A stretch of DNA of 64,000 nucleotides from CAZHYV01 sp964537055 (GTDB lineage: Bacteria; Myxococcota_A; Polyangia; Palsa-1104; JAEUJZ01), in the NCBI GenBank assembly GCA_964537055.1, contig CAZHYV010000003.1, forward strand, positions 200,110 to 264,109. The letters are read 5' to 3'. The position numbers were made by a program, and so were the translations under genes. Below, in pieces: positions 46,690 through 57,605 of the stretch. The first letter of the stretch is position 1. Every line of letters begins with the position of its first letter. The notes below the pieces were generated by a model. That model searched no databases, was not told where the DNA came from, and was given only the letters and a program-made list of their open reading frames with translations.

Positions 46690-48014
46690 TGAAACGAAAT
46701 TTTACTTTTACATCTATTTTATCTACATCACTTATACTTAGCTCTTTATGTTTTACCCTTGGGTGCACAAAACCTATCAAACCCTCTGCGATCTTTCCTC
46801 TGAATGTTTATGAGGTGACTCGTACAGAAATTGCACCAGATGGAAAAACAGCCTTTTTGCTGATCAATACCCCTCGGAAAGTAAAAACCAGTGAAACGAG
46901 CTCTTGGTTTTTTTCTGACTACAAAATTCAGCAGTACGATCTAGAGCAGAAAAAAGAAATTTCTGTGCTTGATCTTCCTGAAGCGCAACAAGGAATTGTC
47001 TTTTCTCCTGACCATACTAAGTTCCTCACGATTGAGTATGACGTGATGCCTACGGAGAGGAAGCCAACTCACAAGTTCCATCTACGAAACATAAACGATG
47101 GATCGGTGATTCAGACCTTCTCCGCGTTTGCACCTTTCGCTCCCACTGTTCCTAATACGATAGTGGAAGTAGGATTTCTTGGGGATGGCAAGCGGCTCTG
47201 GTCAGCCAATAGAGGGTACAACAATATCTATCTTTGGAACCTGGATGGTACGATTGACTTTATCATCGATCCTCCAAACCTATTAACTTCTTGGGCGTTT
47301 TCTCCCGATGGAAAAACCGCTTGGTACCAGTCTGGGAATGAATATCGTATCGTTGACCTTGTCAACAAAACCGATCTTGTCCCTGCCCAACAACAGAAAG
47401 AAAATATTTTCTTCTACATCCCTTGGATGAAAGGATTTTTCTCCCCGGATGGAACCCAACTTTTGGTCATACTTACTCCTGAGAATATTAAGGGTCATTT
47501 GAGGACCGACCGTCTTTTATTATGGGATTTAAAAAAGAAGGAACTGAAGTGGACCATTCCTTGGCCTCAACCTGAGGGAGAGCTTCCTTCTGAAATAACC
47601 TCTGCACATTTCTTACCAGATGGGCAACGTATCGTGATCATTGCAACGAAAATGCCTACGAAGGTGTACTCTATCGAGAAGGGAGAGTTCCTCTCTACAA
47701 TTTCCTCAAATGAAGATACAGGGAATTATCCCTTCGAGCATTTGGCTTTCTCTCAGGATCGTCAGAGCTTTGTCGGAACCCCGACCTATGCAGATATCGC
47801 TACCGTCTTCGATTCCTCAAGCGGGAATCCTATCCATTTGCTATCTATGGAAAAAGAAGATGCGAACTATATTATTTATGAAGACCACTTAGTCATCTCT
47901 CCCAATGGAAAACGAGTGATTGGGTATACTTGCCAAGCAAAATCCTTTTCATTTCTTAATGAGGTTATTAAAGACCCCCTCCCTTGTGCTCTTCGGGTGT
48001 GGGACCTTCCTTAA
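46690..48014 (+). CDS. Beta-propeller (WD40/PQQ-like) lipoprotein A
   Basis: A 441-residue lipoprotein: MKRNFTFTSILSTSLILSSL then FTLGCTKP, cysteine 27 as the lipid site. The rest shows repeated SPDGKTA/FSPDHTKF blades, SPNGKRVIG at the end, and a RVWDLP last strand. It pairs with a close tandem paralog 129 bp downstream. ATG at 46690 has GGAAATAGG before it; the frame extends to 46650. Role unknown; cell-surface propeller binding proteins are the nearest analogy. Confidence 0.7.
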
Positions 48015-48143
48015 TCGATAGATATTTACCAAGCGGCCCTCTCTTCTTACCAATTTTTCAGTCGCTTCAACCGTTACCTACTTAACGTCTTATTGCCTCA
48101 TTGAAATCCTTATGCTACATAAGGTTTCATTAAAGGAGTGCTT

Positions 48144-49490
48144 ATGAATTTATTTTCTAAATCTATGTTACGTTTAGTATATTTATGCTCTTTCCTGGTT
48201 CTTGGATGCGGCAAACCTACGTTAGCCCCTTCCGCAGTCATTCTGTTAAATAAAAATGATGAAGTTATCGATACTGTGATTAGCAGCGATAGCCAAACCG
48301 CCTTTGTAGTTGTAAATACACCAAAAATTAAGACACAGGGAAAGAATAGTTATTGGAAGCTCCCCCGATATAAGATCCAGAAGTATCATCTGGCTGAGGG
48401 AACATTGACATCCGAGCTTACTCTTCCAGCTTTGGCACAACACGTAGTTCTCTCACCAGATAATACTACATTTCTTACGATTGAGTATCTCATTCAGGGT
48501 GATAACGAGGAACCAACGGAACGATTCCATTTGCACAACATGACCGATGGAAGCATCATCCAAACGTTTCAAGCTCCTCGCAAAGACAAAATGCCTAGAA
48601 TTGTTGATAAAGTAGGCTTTTTGGGAGACGGCTCCCGCGTTTGGTCTTTCCATAAAGACTGGAGCCTCTTTTACATCTGGAATAGCACGGACGGGCAAAT
48701 TCAAGCTGAATTCAACCTTTGGCAAATGGGAGGGCCCGATTTCATCGGACCCATCACAAACTGGTCTTTTTCTAAAGATGGAAGTATCTTGTGGCTTCAA
48801 ACGGGCCTTCGCTCCTATGTGTTTGACCTTCGTACAAAGACGATGCTCTTACCTACTTACACTGAACCCTATTACAAAGACACCTTTAACAAACCTGACA
48901 TGGAAGCATCTTTCTCCCCAGATGGAAGCCAGTTGGTTCTCACCATCAATTTCAGCGCAAATCAAAAGAGCTATGGAACCGAGCGCATTCTTCTCTGGGA
49001 TCTTAAAGAAAAGAAGCTACGCTGGTCGAAGGAGGGAGTTGCGTCTCAGGAAAAAAACGATACCTCCTTGCATCAGATCTCCTATGTAAGTTTTCTACCA
49101 GATGCCAAAAATCTAGCTATCACCTATACCAACCATCCAACTGAGGTCCTGGATGCACAGACAGGCCAAATCCTTACGACCTTACCTTCTTCAGAATATA
49201 ACTGGCAGAGTCATCTCACCTTTTCACACGATGGCTCTATCTTAGCGGGGACGTCTCTTTCTGTGAAGGAGGCTGTCATCTGGAGTGCTCAAACGGGGGA
49301 AATCCTATATTTGCTCTCTCCCGAGAGACAACCTGCTCCTTACTATTCTTTCGATAGCCCTGTCGTCATTTCTCCTGATGGAACCCGAGCCATCGCCTAC
49401 GGACACCAGTTCAAAGAAAGCTGGTTTACAACGGAGGTCGTCAAAGATCCACTCCCGCATGCGATTCGGATTTGGAACTTACCTTCTTAG
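48144..49490 (+). CDS. Beta-propeller lipoprotein B (paralog)
   Basis: About 448 residues; MNLFSKSMLRLVYLCSFLVLGCG is a lipoprotein signal. It shares the block order with the preceding gene: FKIQxY motif, TFLTIEY, FHLHNMTDGSIIQTF, VGFLGDGS, RIWNLP end. AAAGGAG precedes ATG at 48144; GTG at 48138 is an alternative. Its stop overlaps the convergent dus stop by 4 nt (49487-49490). Two similar genes in tandem suggest duplication with divergence. Confidence 0.7.
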   Translation: MNLFSKSMLRLVYLCSFLVLGCGKPTLAPSAVILLNKNDEVIDTVISSDSQTAFVVVNTPKIKTQGKNSYWKLPRYKIQKYHLAEGTLTSELTLPALAQHVVLSPDNTTFLTIEYLIQGDNEEPTERFHLHNMTDGSIIQTFQAPRKDKMPRIVDKVGFLGDGSRVWSFHKDWSLFYIWNSTDGQIQAEFNLWQMGGPDFIGPITNWSFSKDGSILWLQTGLRSYVFDLRTKTMLLPTYTEPYYKDTFNKPDMEASFSPDGSQLVLTINFSANQKSYGTERILLWDLKEKKLRWSKEGVASQEKNDTSLHQISYVSFLPDAKNLAITYTNHPTEVLDAQTGQILTTLPSSEYNWQSHLTFSHDGSILAGTSLSVKEAVIWSAQTGEILYLLSPERQPAPYYSFDSPVVISPDGTRAIAYGHQFKESWFTTEVVKDPLPHAIRIWNLPS

Positions 49491-50515
49491 GCCACCCGCT
49501 GTAGGGCTACCTCTTTGAGTGCCTCTTCTTGGGGTGCATGCTTCAGCGATGACAGAAATGCCTCGGTCTCTTGCACAAGCGCTTTGGGATCAATGAGGCC
49601 CGCGGTTTTCTCACGAAAATCGGCGGAGCGATGGAGCCCCTTAGTATACCAAGCCATGGCTTTGCGCAGCTCATGGATGATCCGTTTTGGCTCGGTGCGT
49701 TCCTCCATCAACATAACGTGCCTTCGGAATACTGTGGCCCGCTCCTCAGGGGTGGGCTGCCCTAGATCTGGTTCCTGCTGTAAATAGGCACGGATGCTTC
49801 GGAACAGCCAAGGATTGCCAAGGGCCCCTCGCCCGATCATTACAGCATCACAACCCGTCTCCTGACGCATCGCCTTGTAATCATCCAACGTTTTTACGTC
49901 CCCGTTGCCCACCACAGGAATATGAACAGGGACTGCTTCGCGCACCTTGCGAATGATCTCTTTAGAGCACGTTCCTGAAAAACCTTGGGTGCGGGTACGG
50001 CCGTGCACGGTGATCATAGAAGCCCCCGCCTCGACCATGGCACAGGCAAATTCTGGTGCGTTTAGATGTCGGTCGTCCCAACCGGCCCGATGTTTCACGG
50101 TGACTGGAATCTCGGATGGCAAGGCAGCCCGCACAGCACGAACCAATTCTTGTGCAAGCTCAGGTTCCCTCATCAGGGCGGAGCCGCAAGCACCCGCCAC
50201 CACCCGTTTTGCTGGACAGCCCATGTTGATATCAACCAGCGAGGCACCGATGTCCTGCGCCATCTGAGCCGCTTTCGCTAGTTTCTCCTGCTCACGTCCA
50301 AAGATTTGCACCCCAAATCGACGCCCAAATAAAGAGGGCGTCATCTTATCGACCGTTTTTTGCGCACCCTCACACAAGGCATTGGCCGAGAGAAACTCCG
50401 TAATGGTCAGCCCAATCCCATGCTCTTCACAAATGGTCCGAAAGGGCAGATCGGTCACTGCAGCCATCGGTGCTAAAAGGACATCCGGAAATACCTCAAG
50501 ATTTGCAATACGCAT
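49487..50515 (-). CDS. dus: tRNA-dihydrouridine synthase (DusB-like)
   Basis: A 342-residue FMN enzyme that reduces uridine to dihydrouridine in tRNA. It has LAPMAAVTDLPFR, the catalytic Cys in NMGCPAKRVV, the FMN-binding VKHRAGWDD, MITVHGRTRTQGFSG and GNGDVKTLDD, and MIGRGALGNPWLF. Length normal. It begins 6 bp after gatB's stop, which is in the same direction, so it is probably co-transcribed with gatCAB. Confidence 0.92.
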   Translation of the reverse strand: MRIANLEVFPDVLLAPMAAVTDLPFRTICEEHGIGLTITEFLSANALCEGAQKTVDKMTPSLFGRRFGVQIFGREQEKLAKAAQMAQDIGASLVDINMGCPAKRVVAGACGSALMREPELAQELVRAVRAALPSEIPVTVKHRAGWDDRHLNAPEFACAMVEAGASMITVHGRTRTQGFSGTCSKEIIRKVREAVPVHIPVVGNGDVKTLDDYKAMRQETGCDAVMIGRGALGNPWLFRSIRAYLQQEPDLGQPTPEERATVFRRHVMLMEERTEPKRIIHELRKAMAWYTKGLHRSADFREKTAGLIDPKALVQETEAFLSSLKHAPQEEALKEVALQRVA

Positions 50516-50521
50516 GGACGG

Positions 50522-51991
50522 TTACCCCTCACGGAGAAGCTGCCGAAGCAGGGTACTTACTAACTCTGGATTGGCCTTCCCTTTGGTTTCTTTCATAACG
50601 GACCCGACAAAGAAGCCAAGCAAGTTTTCATTGCCCGCACGGTATTTTTCCACCTGTTTTTGCATAGCAGGATCCGCAATGATTTTTTTGCACACAGCTT
50701 CAATCATACCCGGGTCTGTCATTTGAGCAAGCCCTTGGGCATCAACAATCTGTTTTGGAGATCCACCTTCGCTGTAAATTTTCGCAAAAACTTCTTTGGC
50801 TGTTTTTCCATGGATGGTGCCTGCATGGAGCAGATGAATAAGTTCGGTCAGCATCTTTGGTGTTACGGAAGATTGAGTAATTGACTTCCCTTCCTTATTC
50901 AAAAGTCCTAACAACTCAGATCCAACCCAATTCGCTGCAAGTTTGGCAAACGTTTTCGCTTCAACAGAATGTTGGTTCTCCTTCAGCACTTGATCAAAAA
51001 ACGATCCTAGCTCGGGTTCAGAGGTAAGCATCCCTGCATCGTAGTCTGAAAGCCCTAACGTTTGTGTATAACGGTCATAGCGGCTCATCGGCGTCTCGGG
51101 CATGATTTTGCGGATGTGCTCCACAAAGCTTTCCTCAATCACAAGCGGAGGAAGATCCGGGTCCGGGAAGTAGCGGTAATCGTTCGCCTGCTCTTTTTTC
51201 CGCTGGCTGTGAGACGTAGAATGCTCTGCATCCCAGCCGCGGGTTTCAGAAACAACAGGTTGCCCTGATTCTACCACATCAATCTGACGGGCAATCTCGT
51301 GCTCAATCGCCTTTTGGACATACCGAAACGAATTGATGTTCTTGAGTTCGGTTTTGGTCCCAAGCTTCTTCTCACCCAGAGGCCTTATCGAGACGTTTGC
51401 ATCACAACGTAAAGATCCCTCTTCCATATTCCCATCAGAAATTCCTAGGAATCGGACCAATTTCCGAATCGATCGCAGATATTCGCCCGCTTCTTCAGCA
51501 CTGCGTAAATCTGGTTCCGAAACAATTTCAATCAAGGGTACCCCAGCCCGGTTCAAATCAACCAGAGACAGGTGTGTCCCCGTCATATGGACATTCTTGC
51601 CAGCATCCTCTTCCAAATGAATCCGATTAAGGCGGACAGCGTGCTTTTTCCCCTCAAAGATAAACTCAATGGTCCCCCCATCACAGATAGGCTCGTCAAA
51701 TTGGCTGATCTGATAACCTTTCGGCAAATCGGGGTAGAAATAGTGTTTGCGCGCAAAACGATTCTTGAGCCGAATCTTTGACCCACAAGCGAGTCCCATG
51801 CGAAGGGCAAACTCGACCACCCTCTGATTAAGAACAGGCAAGGTTCCAGGCAAAGCCAGCGTGTACGGATCGGTATGGGTATTGGGAGTCCCTCCGAATT
51901 GAGCGGAGGCTGAGGAGAATGCTTTGCTCTGGGTTCCGAGCTGTACGTGGCACTCAAGACCAATGACGGCTTCATATTTTTTCGAACTCAT
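50522..51991 (-). CDS. gatB: Asp-tRNA(Asn)/Glu-tRNA(Gln) amidotransferase subunit B
   Basis: A 489-residue protein with GatB signature: [50 protein letters not shown], the C-terminal tail helix ([12 protein letters not shown]). It recognises mischarged tRNA and carries an ammonia tunnel with GatA. Its start overlaps gatA by 4 nt (ATGA, 51988-51991). Confidence 0.96.
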   Translation of the reverse strand: MSSKKYEAVIGLECHVQLGTQSKAFSSASAQFGGTPNTHTDPYTLALPGTLPVLNQRVVEFALRMGLACGSKIRLKNRFARKHYFYPDLPKGYQISQFDEPICDGGTIEFIFEGKKHAVRLNRIHLEEDAGKNVHMTGTHLSLVDLNRAGVPLIEIVSEPDLRSAEEAGEYLRSIRKLVRFLGISDGNMEEGSLRCDANVSIRPLGEKKLGTKTELKNINSFRYVQKAIEHEIARQIDVVESGQPVVSETRGWDAEHSTSHSQRKKEQANDYRYFPDPDLPPLVIEESFVEHIRKIMPETPMSRYDRYTQTLGLSDYDAGMLTSEPELGSFFDQVLKENQHSVEAKTFAKLAANWVGSELLGLLNKEGKSITQSSVTPKMLTELIHLLHAGTIHGKTAKEVFAKIYSEGGSPKQIVDAQGLAQMTDPGMIEAVCKKIIADPAMQKQVEKYRAGNENLLGFFVGSVMKETKGKANPELVSTLLRQLLREG

Positions 51992-53508
51992 ACAAACACC
52001 TCCGTGGGGGTCTTGGTTTTCGAAAGCAACGGTCTTGCCTTGTGGTGATCTGTCATCCGCTGATACTCTGCGGCGCAGCGAAGTAAGGTTGCTTCCCCTA
52101 AAGGAGGACCGAGCAGCTGGAGACCGATAGGCAGTGAGCTTCCCTCAGTAGTATTAGCAAATCCACACGGGATCGATATTCCAGGAATTCCAGCCAAGTT
52201 GCAGCTAATCGTATAGATATCGCTTAGATACATCGCAAGGGGGTCTGTCACCTTTTCTCCCAACTGGAACGCTAAGATGGGAGAAGTTGGGGTTGCAATC
52301 ACGTCACATTTTTCAAAAGCACTCAAAAAGTCTTGCCGGATTAACGTCCGGACTTGGCTGGCCCGTTTATAGTAGGCATCATAGTGCCCAGAGCGAAGTA
52401 CATAGGTTCCAAGCATAATTCGGCGTTTGACCTCGGCTCCAAATCCTTGGCCTCGGGTCTGTTCGTACATATCAATCAGGCTTTGCTCGGTGTCTTTGGC
52501 TTTGGCCCCTGCCCGAAAGCCATACCGAACTCCGTCGTAGCGAGCTAAGTTGGATGAAGCCTCTGCAGTCGCAATCATGTAGTAGACCCCTATCGCGTAT
52601 TTAGTAAGAGGAAGCGAAATTGGGACGGTCTTTGCTCCTGCATGGGTTAAATCCTCGATTGCTTTTTTCACCAAAGTACGAATTTGAGGATCGAGCCCCT
52701 CGGCAAAATATTCTTCAGGCACTCCGATTCGAAGACCTTTGACTGGACCTTTGCACGCTTCGGTAAAATTGGAAAGCGGTTCCCGAATGCTTGTCGCATC
52801 CAAGGGATCGTGACCGCCGATGGTTTGTAAAAGTAAAGCCACATCCTCCGCTGTACGCGCAAACGGCCCTACCTGGTCTAGTGAAGAAGCATACGCAATG
52901 ATTCCATACCGAGAGACACGCCCATAGGTTGGTTTCATCCCAGTAATACCACAAAGCGATGCAGGCTGACGGATGGAACCTCCTGTGTCTGTCCCAAGCG
53001 CAAGCGGACATAAGTCTGCAACAACGGCTGCTGCAGACCCACCCGAAGAACCTCCAGGGACCCGCTTTGTATCCCATGGATTCCGGCTAGGAAAGAAAGC
53101 CGAATTCTCGGTGGATGACCCCATGGCAAACTCGTCCATATTAGTTTTCCCAACAATGATAGCCCCCGCCTTTCGCAGACGAGAAACCACGGTACTATCG
53201 TAAGGAGGAACGAACCCTTTTAGAATTTTGGAACCAGCCGTGGTTTCTAGATCTTTGGTAACGATCATGTCTTTTACCGCAATAGGAACTCCCAAAAGAG
53301 GCATCTCTTCTTGCCCATGCGAGATTGTTTGATCGAGGGCCTCCGCCTGTGCCAGGGCGCCTGACTCATCCACTTTGAGAAAACACCCTAGCTGCGGATC
53401 AAGGTCACGGATTCTGGTCAAATACGCCTTCGTTACTTCGGTAGCGGACAAGTGCTTTTTTCTTACTGACTCAGCAAGTTCTTTGGCTGTCATCAAAGGA
53501 ATGTCCAT
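51988..53508 (-). CDS. gatA: Asp-tRNA(Asn)/Glu-tRNA(Gln) amidotransferase subunit A
   Basis: A 506-residue amidase-signature protein with the Ser-Ser-Lys triad: GVPIAVKDM (Lys), [13 protein letters not shown] (Ser) and [12 protein letters not shown] (Ser). Hydrolyses glutamine for GatB. Normal length; overlaps gatB by 4 nt and follows gatC by 3 nt. gatCAB is a compact operon. Confidence 0.96.
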   Translation of the reverse strand: MDIPLMTAKELAESVRKKHLSATEVTKAYLTRIRDLDPQLGCFLKVDESGALAQAEALDQTISHGQEEMPLLGVPIAVKDMIVTKDLETTAGSKILKGFVPPYDSTVVSRLRKAGAIIVGKTNMDEFAMGSSTENSAFFPSRNPWDTKRVPGGSSGGSAAAVVADLCPLALGTDTGGSIRQPASLCGITGMKPTYGRVSRYGIIAYASSLDQVGPFARTAEDVALLLQTIGGHDPLDATSIREPLSNFTEACKGPVKGLRIGVPEEYFAEGLDPQIRTLVKKAIEDLTHAGAKTVPISLPLTKYAIGVYYMIATAEASSNLARYDGVRYGFRAGAKAKDTEQSLIDMYEQTRGQGFGAEVKRRIMLGTYVLRSGHYDAYYKRASQVRTLIRQDFLSAFEKCDVIATPTSPILAFQLGEKVTDPLAMYLSDIYTISCNLAGIPGISIPCGFANTTEGSSLPIGLQLLGPPLGEATLLRCAAEYQRMTDHHKARPLLSKTKTPTEVFV

Positions 53509-53511
53509 CTT

Positions 53512-53811
53512 CTAGCCCTCCTCTTTTGATAAGATGACGGGAACTGCAAAAAACGCAGCTTCTCGCTTAGGAGCGTTGTGAAGTGATTCCTCCAAAGAGA
53601 GGTGAGCCCCAACCTCATCAGCTCTCAGCGGACATTGCATTGGAATAGCGTGTGTGGTAGGTTCCACGTTTGTTACATCTACTTCTTCTAGCTGTACAGC
53701 ATAGGCAAGGACCTGATCTAATTCTTTTTGTATTCTAAGGCTTTCCTCCGACGATAAGTGGAGTCGTGCCATGCTCGCTGTCATCTTTACATCATCAAGG
53801 GTGATACGCAT
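53512..53811 (-). CDS. gatC: Asp-tRNA(Asn)/Glu-tRNA(Gln) amidotransferase subunit C
   Basis: A 99-residue protein starting MRITLDDVKMTASMARLHLS with the GatC pattern (LDQVLAYAVQLEEVDVTNVEPTTHAI in outline). It wraps around GatA and GatB and stabilises the complex. First gene of the gatCAB-dus operon. Confidence 0.94.
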   Translation of the reverse strand: MRITLDDVKMTASMARLHLSSEESLRIQKELDQVLAYAVQLEEVDVTNVEPTTHAIPMQCPLRADEVGAHLSLEESLHNAPKREAAFFAVPVILSKEEG

Positions 53812-54012
53812 AAGCTGACACTATAGCGAGGTCATTAAAAAAAATCCAGCTTCCTAAAATGGGTATTTTCTTAGGAGATGTCAATTTGGTTGCTCGCTGC
53901 TAGATAAACGAAAAATGCGATTCCTACAAAGAGATTTCCATACTCACAAGTGGATATCGTAGAAGCAAACAAGTAAAATGTCGTTAGGTCAGAGCCTGAA
54001 ATTGCTAGTTGT

Positions 54013-55662
54013 TTATTTTTCTGAAACAAGAGGAGTATTAAAGAAAGATTCTTTGTCGAAAATCTGGTAGGTAGAAGCAATTCGTCGGTGAATTTCTTCT
54101 AAATGGTCGTAGCTCAAGATGATTTCTCCCTCCCCAAATTTCAACGTCACGACAGCAAAATCTTTGCCATTGGCCGCCTTGACCGGATGAGCTAGTGCGT
54201 TCTTAAGGCTTTCTAAAGAGTCAATCTTTTGTCCGTTCACCTTCTCCACTGTTGAACCTCCCGTACCAACGTACCCCTGGTTAAAGGGGTCACTTAACAC
54301 TTTGGTAAGAACAATGATCCTCTTCCTACCATCGCGAGTGCTCTCTGTCTGATAAAGCGTTGGATAGCTAAATTGAAGCCTTGCTTCATGGGCCCAAGAT
54401 TTTGATAATTGGTTGAGATAAGGGATGCTCAACTCTTGAAACAAAAGCCCACCAAAAATAAAAAAGGGCTCTTTTTGGTTCTTTCGATAAAAAGGCACGA
54501 CAAAATGAGTAGAGTCATGACGGGCAAGCGTTGCTTGAAGTCGGAAGAGTCTTCCCTTACGAACAAATGTTAGCTCGACAGGCTCTCCAGCATACATCTG
54601 GTTGAGTAAAACCGAAATGGGCACTTGTCCCCACAAGGGGTGTGTATAGTAACCATACCTATCGAGGAGGGTATTGTTCACTTGCAACAGAACATCATTC
54701 GGGAGAATCTTTCCAAAAAAGGGACTATCCTCGAAAACCCTTTCGATCCGCGCCCCTCCTGGTTCATGATCAACTCCAAGAAAGCCCCGCAATTTCGGAT
54801 CCAGTAAGGGCTCGGTCAAGATCCCTAAGGCAGGAAACCCTCGGTAGAAGGTGCTTGCTTGAAAGGGAATCTCCCCTCTTCCTTTGATAGATTCAGGTAC
54901 GGGTTGAGCCTCCTGCTCCTTGAGAAACAAAGGTTGGCAATCCTCGAGAAAATGACTCAATACCCCACTGGGTAGAGAAGCCACAAGCGTTTTGGTCTCC
55001 TGATGAGATGCCAATGCGACGAGGTATCCGTTAGATACCACAGGCTCTGCAGCGCCAAAGCCTTCCTGTTCTGCTTCCAGCAGGTAGGTGAGCAAAGGAT
55101 AGCCGCTGGTCGTTGGTAGCAGCGCATCCACCTTGATCAGGCGAGCAGGAACAACCCTCAGGGTGAATAAATCATAAGGCTTTAAAATAGAAACTACCGT
55201 TTGCAAAGGCAAGTCTGGAGCTAGTGGAAGCGGCACCATGCCAAAAAGAGCATTTTCATGGTTCACATGAAGAAGCGCCAGGTTTGCTTCTTCGTCTACG
55301 AAATCGACCTTCACTGAATAGGTGGCCGATTCTCCAAAACGGCTCATTTCGAGGAAGGAACTATCCCTGATTGCAAGCGCTGTGGTAAGGAGGTGCTTTC
55401 CACCGATGTAAACTCCTAGGTACTGTTCAGAAGAAGTCTTCTTCTTTTGCCAAGGATTGGTCATATTGGTCGGCTGCTTTAACACCTGCAGCCTGACCAA
55501 ACTCGTTCGGTAGTCTGGCTCAGCTCCAGGATTTGCCCAGCCCGCTTTTACGAAAAGAACGAATACCGCAAAAAGGAATACGGTAATGTCCATTCTTTGA
55601 AGGGAGATGGCCCGCAAAGAGACGCCAGGCCGCTTAAGAAAAGAAAGTATTTTTTTGCTCAT
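54013..55662 (-). CDS. PDZ-containing trypsin-fold pseudoprotease
   Basis: A 549-residue exported protein (signal VFLFAVFVLFVKAGWANPG region). The trypsin-like part has LLTTALAI and ANLALLHV where His and Asp would be, and EPVVSNGYLVALAS where GNSGG should be. The catalytic serine motif is missing. A PDZ-like module follows (FLGVDHEPGGARIERVFEDSP, LPNDVLLQVNN) and a second C-terminal one. Its ATG overlaps the upstream protease gene by 4 nt. Probably a non-catalytic partner of that protease. Confidence 0.7.
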   Translation of the reverse strand: MSKKILSFLKRPGVSLRAISLQRMDITVFLFAVFVLFVKAGWANPGAEPDYRTSLVRLQVLKQPTNMTNPWQKKKTSSEQYLGVYIGGKHLLTTALAIRDSSFLEMSRFGESATYSVKVDFVDEEANLALLHVNHENALFGMVPLPLAPDLPLQTVVSILKPYDLFTLRVVPARLIKVDALLPTTSGYPLLTYLLEAEQEGFGAAEPVVSNGYLVALASHQETKTLVASLPSGVLSHFLEDCQPLFLKEQEAQPVPESIKGRGEIPFQASTFYRGFPALGILTEPLLDPKLRGFLGVDHEPGGARIERVFEDSPFFGKILPNDVLLQVNNTLLDRYGYYTHPLWGQVPISVLLNQMYAGEPVELTFVRKGRLFRLQATLARHDSTHFVVPFYRKNQKEPFFIFGGLLFQELSIPYLNQLSKSWAHEARLQFSYPTLYQTESTRDGRKRIIVLTKVLSDPFNQGYVGTGGSTVEKVNGQKIDSLESLKNALAHPVKAANGKDFAVVTLKFGEGEIILSYDHLEEIHRRIASTYQIFDKESFFNTPLVSEK

Positions 55663-57206
55663 GGCTTCCCCCCTGTTTTAGTACTGATGATGGTTTCTTC
55701 TGAGGGGAGGTCCTCAAGCATCTCGGTATGGGTGATTCCATACCTCTTGGCAATTTCAGGGGTTTCTTGATCCATTTCTGCTTTCGAAACAACCAAGGGC
55801 GCCTCTTCCCCAAAGAAGTGGAACAAAAGGGCATCACTTACAGAATTGTGAATTAAGGCAGAGGCATGTTTGATATCTTTGACCAAGATGCCATTGATGC
55901 TTTTTACCACTTTCGGGAGTCTCATTTCTGGGTCTAGCTGGATTGAAGACGGAAGGCAGTTCACAAGCAATACAATCTCGGGTTGCTTTTGAAATTCGGG
56001 TAAAAAGGAATGATAGAAAAATACGTATCGGGCCACATTTCCTTCTCCGGCCCAGCGTTTTCCAAGAGTTTGAAGATAGTTTCGAGAAAGCTGCATAAAA
56101 ACAAGCCCTCCCCACATGAGATACTTTGGCTGCTTCACATAGAGAGGAGAAACCGTGGTGTGCGCCGGATTGTTCTTCATAACGATGGGAATTGTCTTTC
56201 TCTCTCCTTCCCTGAGGATAGAGAATTGCGCTATTTCTCCATGGTGCTTCAAGTCTAAAAGGGCTTTGACATGGACGCGTTCTCCTTCGTAAGCAACCAA
56301 TCCATCTTCCCCGATTTTCTGCCCATCCAGTGCCAAAAGAAGATCCCCAGGATAAAGTTTTCCTGCGAACGGCGAATACCAAGCAACATGCATAACTTTT
56401 GTTCCACTTTCTTCGGGCAGAAGCTGATGGTAGCTCCTTGTGCTGGGATTGGTTAGCGATAGGGAATCTACCTTAAGGCCGCTATCAATAAACCCATCGT
56501 ACGTTCCATCCTCAATGTCTTTGAGAAAGTGCCTAAGAATTGGAGTCGGAATCATATAGTATAGATTGTCGCCTCGCGAGCTGGACATGGCAGCAACGCC
56601 CACGACCTGTTCCCCTTGAAACACGGGTCCTCCGCTATTTCCTTCATTGATGGTAGCGTCGATTTGAACCAGGAGGTGTTCTTCCTCAGAGGTATAGGAT
56701 TCATACTGGATGCGCGAAGTGACTCCCTTTGTTATAGAGAGAGCATCGTCTCCAAAAGGATAGCCCATGACTACTACGGAGGAATGAAGTTTTGGCACTT
56801 CACCAAGATGAAGAGGAACCGAATCCTTCAGATAGGATGGATCTTCTACTTCTAGGACAGCTAAGTCGCAACCATGCGCAACAAAACGGATTTTCGCAGA
56901 GACCGCCCTAGGTTCTCCATCCCTACGAACCGTAATATACCGAGCCCCGTAGACCACGTGGGCATTGGTCATAATCATCCCACGACCAATATAAAATCCA
57001 CTGCCCCACACATTGACAACAGCTTGGGTCTGCCAAGGCTGTTTAAAATCAGCATCCTGCATCGTTACGCCAATCTGAAAGACAGATTGACGCAGCTTTG
57101 AGGAAAGTTCTTCTGCAAAGGCAGACCGAGCCAAACTGGCCGTACAGGCAAGAAAGAGAATCGTTTGCAAGGAAGGTCGTAATAGAGGTCGTAAAGAAAG
57201 ACTCAT
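55659..57206 (-). CDS. HtrA/Deg-like periplasmic serine protease
   Basis: A 515-residue protein with signal peptide (QTILFLACTASLARSAFAEE). The catalytic His is in IMTNAHVVYG, Asp in HGCDLAVLEV, Ser in INEGNSGGPVFQG. A PDZ-like segment follows (MHVAWYSPFAGKLYPGDLLLALDG). It should degrade or process misfolded envelope proteins. It is co-transcribed with the pseudoprotease and shares its overall length and domain order. Confidence 0.87.
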   Translation of the reverse strand: MSLSLRPLLRPSLQTILFLACTASLARSAFAEELSSKLRQSVFQIGVTMQDADFKQPWQTQAVVNVWGSGFYIGRGMIMTNAHVVYGARYITVRRDGEPRAVSAKIRFVAHGCDLAVLEVEDPSYLKDSVPLHLGEVPKLHSSVVVMGYPFGDDALSITKGVTSRIQYESYTSEEEHLLVQIDATINEGNSGGPVFQGEQVVGVAAMSSSRGDNLYYMIPTPILRHFLKDIEDGTYDGFIDSGLKVDSLSLTNPSTRSYHQLLPEESGTKVMHVAWYSPFAGKLYPGDLLLALDGQKIGEDGLVAYEGERVHVKALLDLKHHGEIAQFSILREGERKTIPIVMKNNPAHTTVSPLYVKQPKYLMWGGLVFMQLSRNYLQTLGKRWAGEGNVARYVFFYHSFLPEFQKQPEIVLLVNCLPSSIQLDPEMRLPKVVKSINGILVKDIKHASALIHNSVSDALLFHFFGEEAPLVVSKAEMDQETPEIAKRYGITHTEMLEDLPSEETIISTKTGGKP

Positions 57207-57386
57207 GGTGCCCTCAACGTGGGTAAGAATTTTTTTGGAAATGAAAACTGATGCTTGTGGGTGATTATACCGTAAATTCGACTGGGAAGGAAGCAGGTTC
57301 TTGGGTTCATTGAGGGGAAGGATGCTAGCGCCTGCAAATAAATTTATTGACGGAAGAGGGCCAGATGACTAAGCTTGGGTTTTTTC

Positions 57387-57458
57387 GCGGAAGTAGCTCA
57401 GTGGTAGAGTCCTAGCTTCCCAAGCTAGTTGTCGCGGGTTCGAATCCCGTCTTCCGCT
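57387..57458 (+). tRNA. tRNA-Gly(CCC), attachment site of element 2
   Basis: A 72-nt cloverleaf: acceptor GCGGAAG/CTTCCGC, D arm GCTCAGTGGTAGAGT, anticodon stem CTAGC/GCTAG with loop TTCCCAA (anticodon CCC), T-loop TTCGAAT. CCA is not encoded. An integrase gene lies right after it, facing it. Confidence 0.93.
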
Positions 57459-57530
57459 TTCATTTTTCTCTACAAAATCCAGCAGTTACAAACTTCACTC
57501 AAAATTTCTAGATCGCCAAAAAACAGCTCC

Positions 57531-57605
57531 AGGGAACGATTAGGGAACGATTGAGGCCACGCTAGCACCCAAATTAGGCTGCGCTAGCACCCTGTGCTAA
57601 CACCC
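57531..57605 (+). repeat. Direct repeats next to integrase 2 (possible arm sites)
   Basis: AGGGAACGATT twice in tandem (57531-57541, 57542-57552), then GCTAGCACCC at 57561-57570 and 57583-57592 and GCTAACACCC at 57596-57605. They lie between tRNA-Gly and the integrase 3' end, where arm-type integrase sites usually sit. The last two overlap the integrase C-terminal codons. Confidence 0.6.

Noticed and set aside
53871..54080. 69-codon minus frame before the pseudoprotease stop
   Set aside because: Overlaps the pseudoprotease gene in another frame; no ribosome site.
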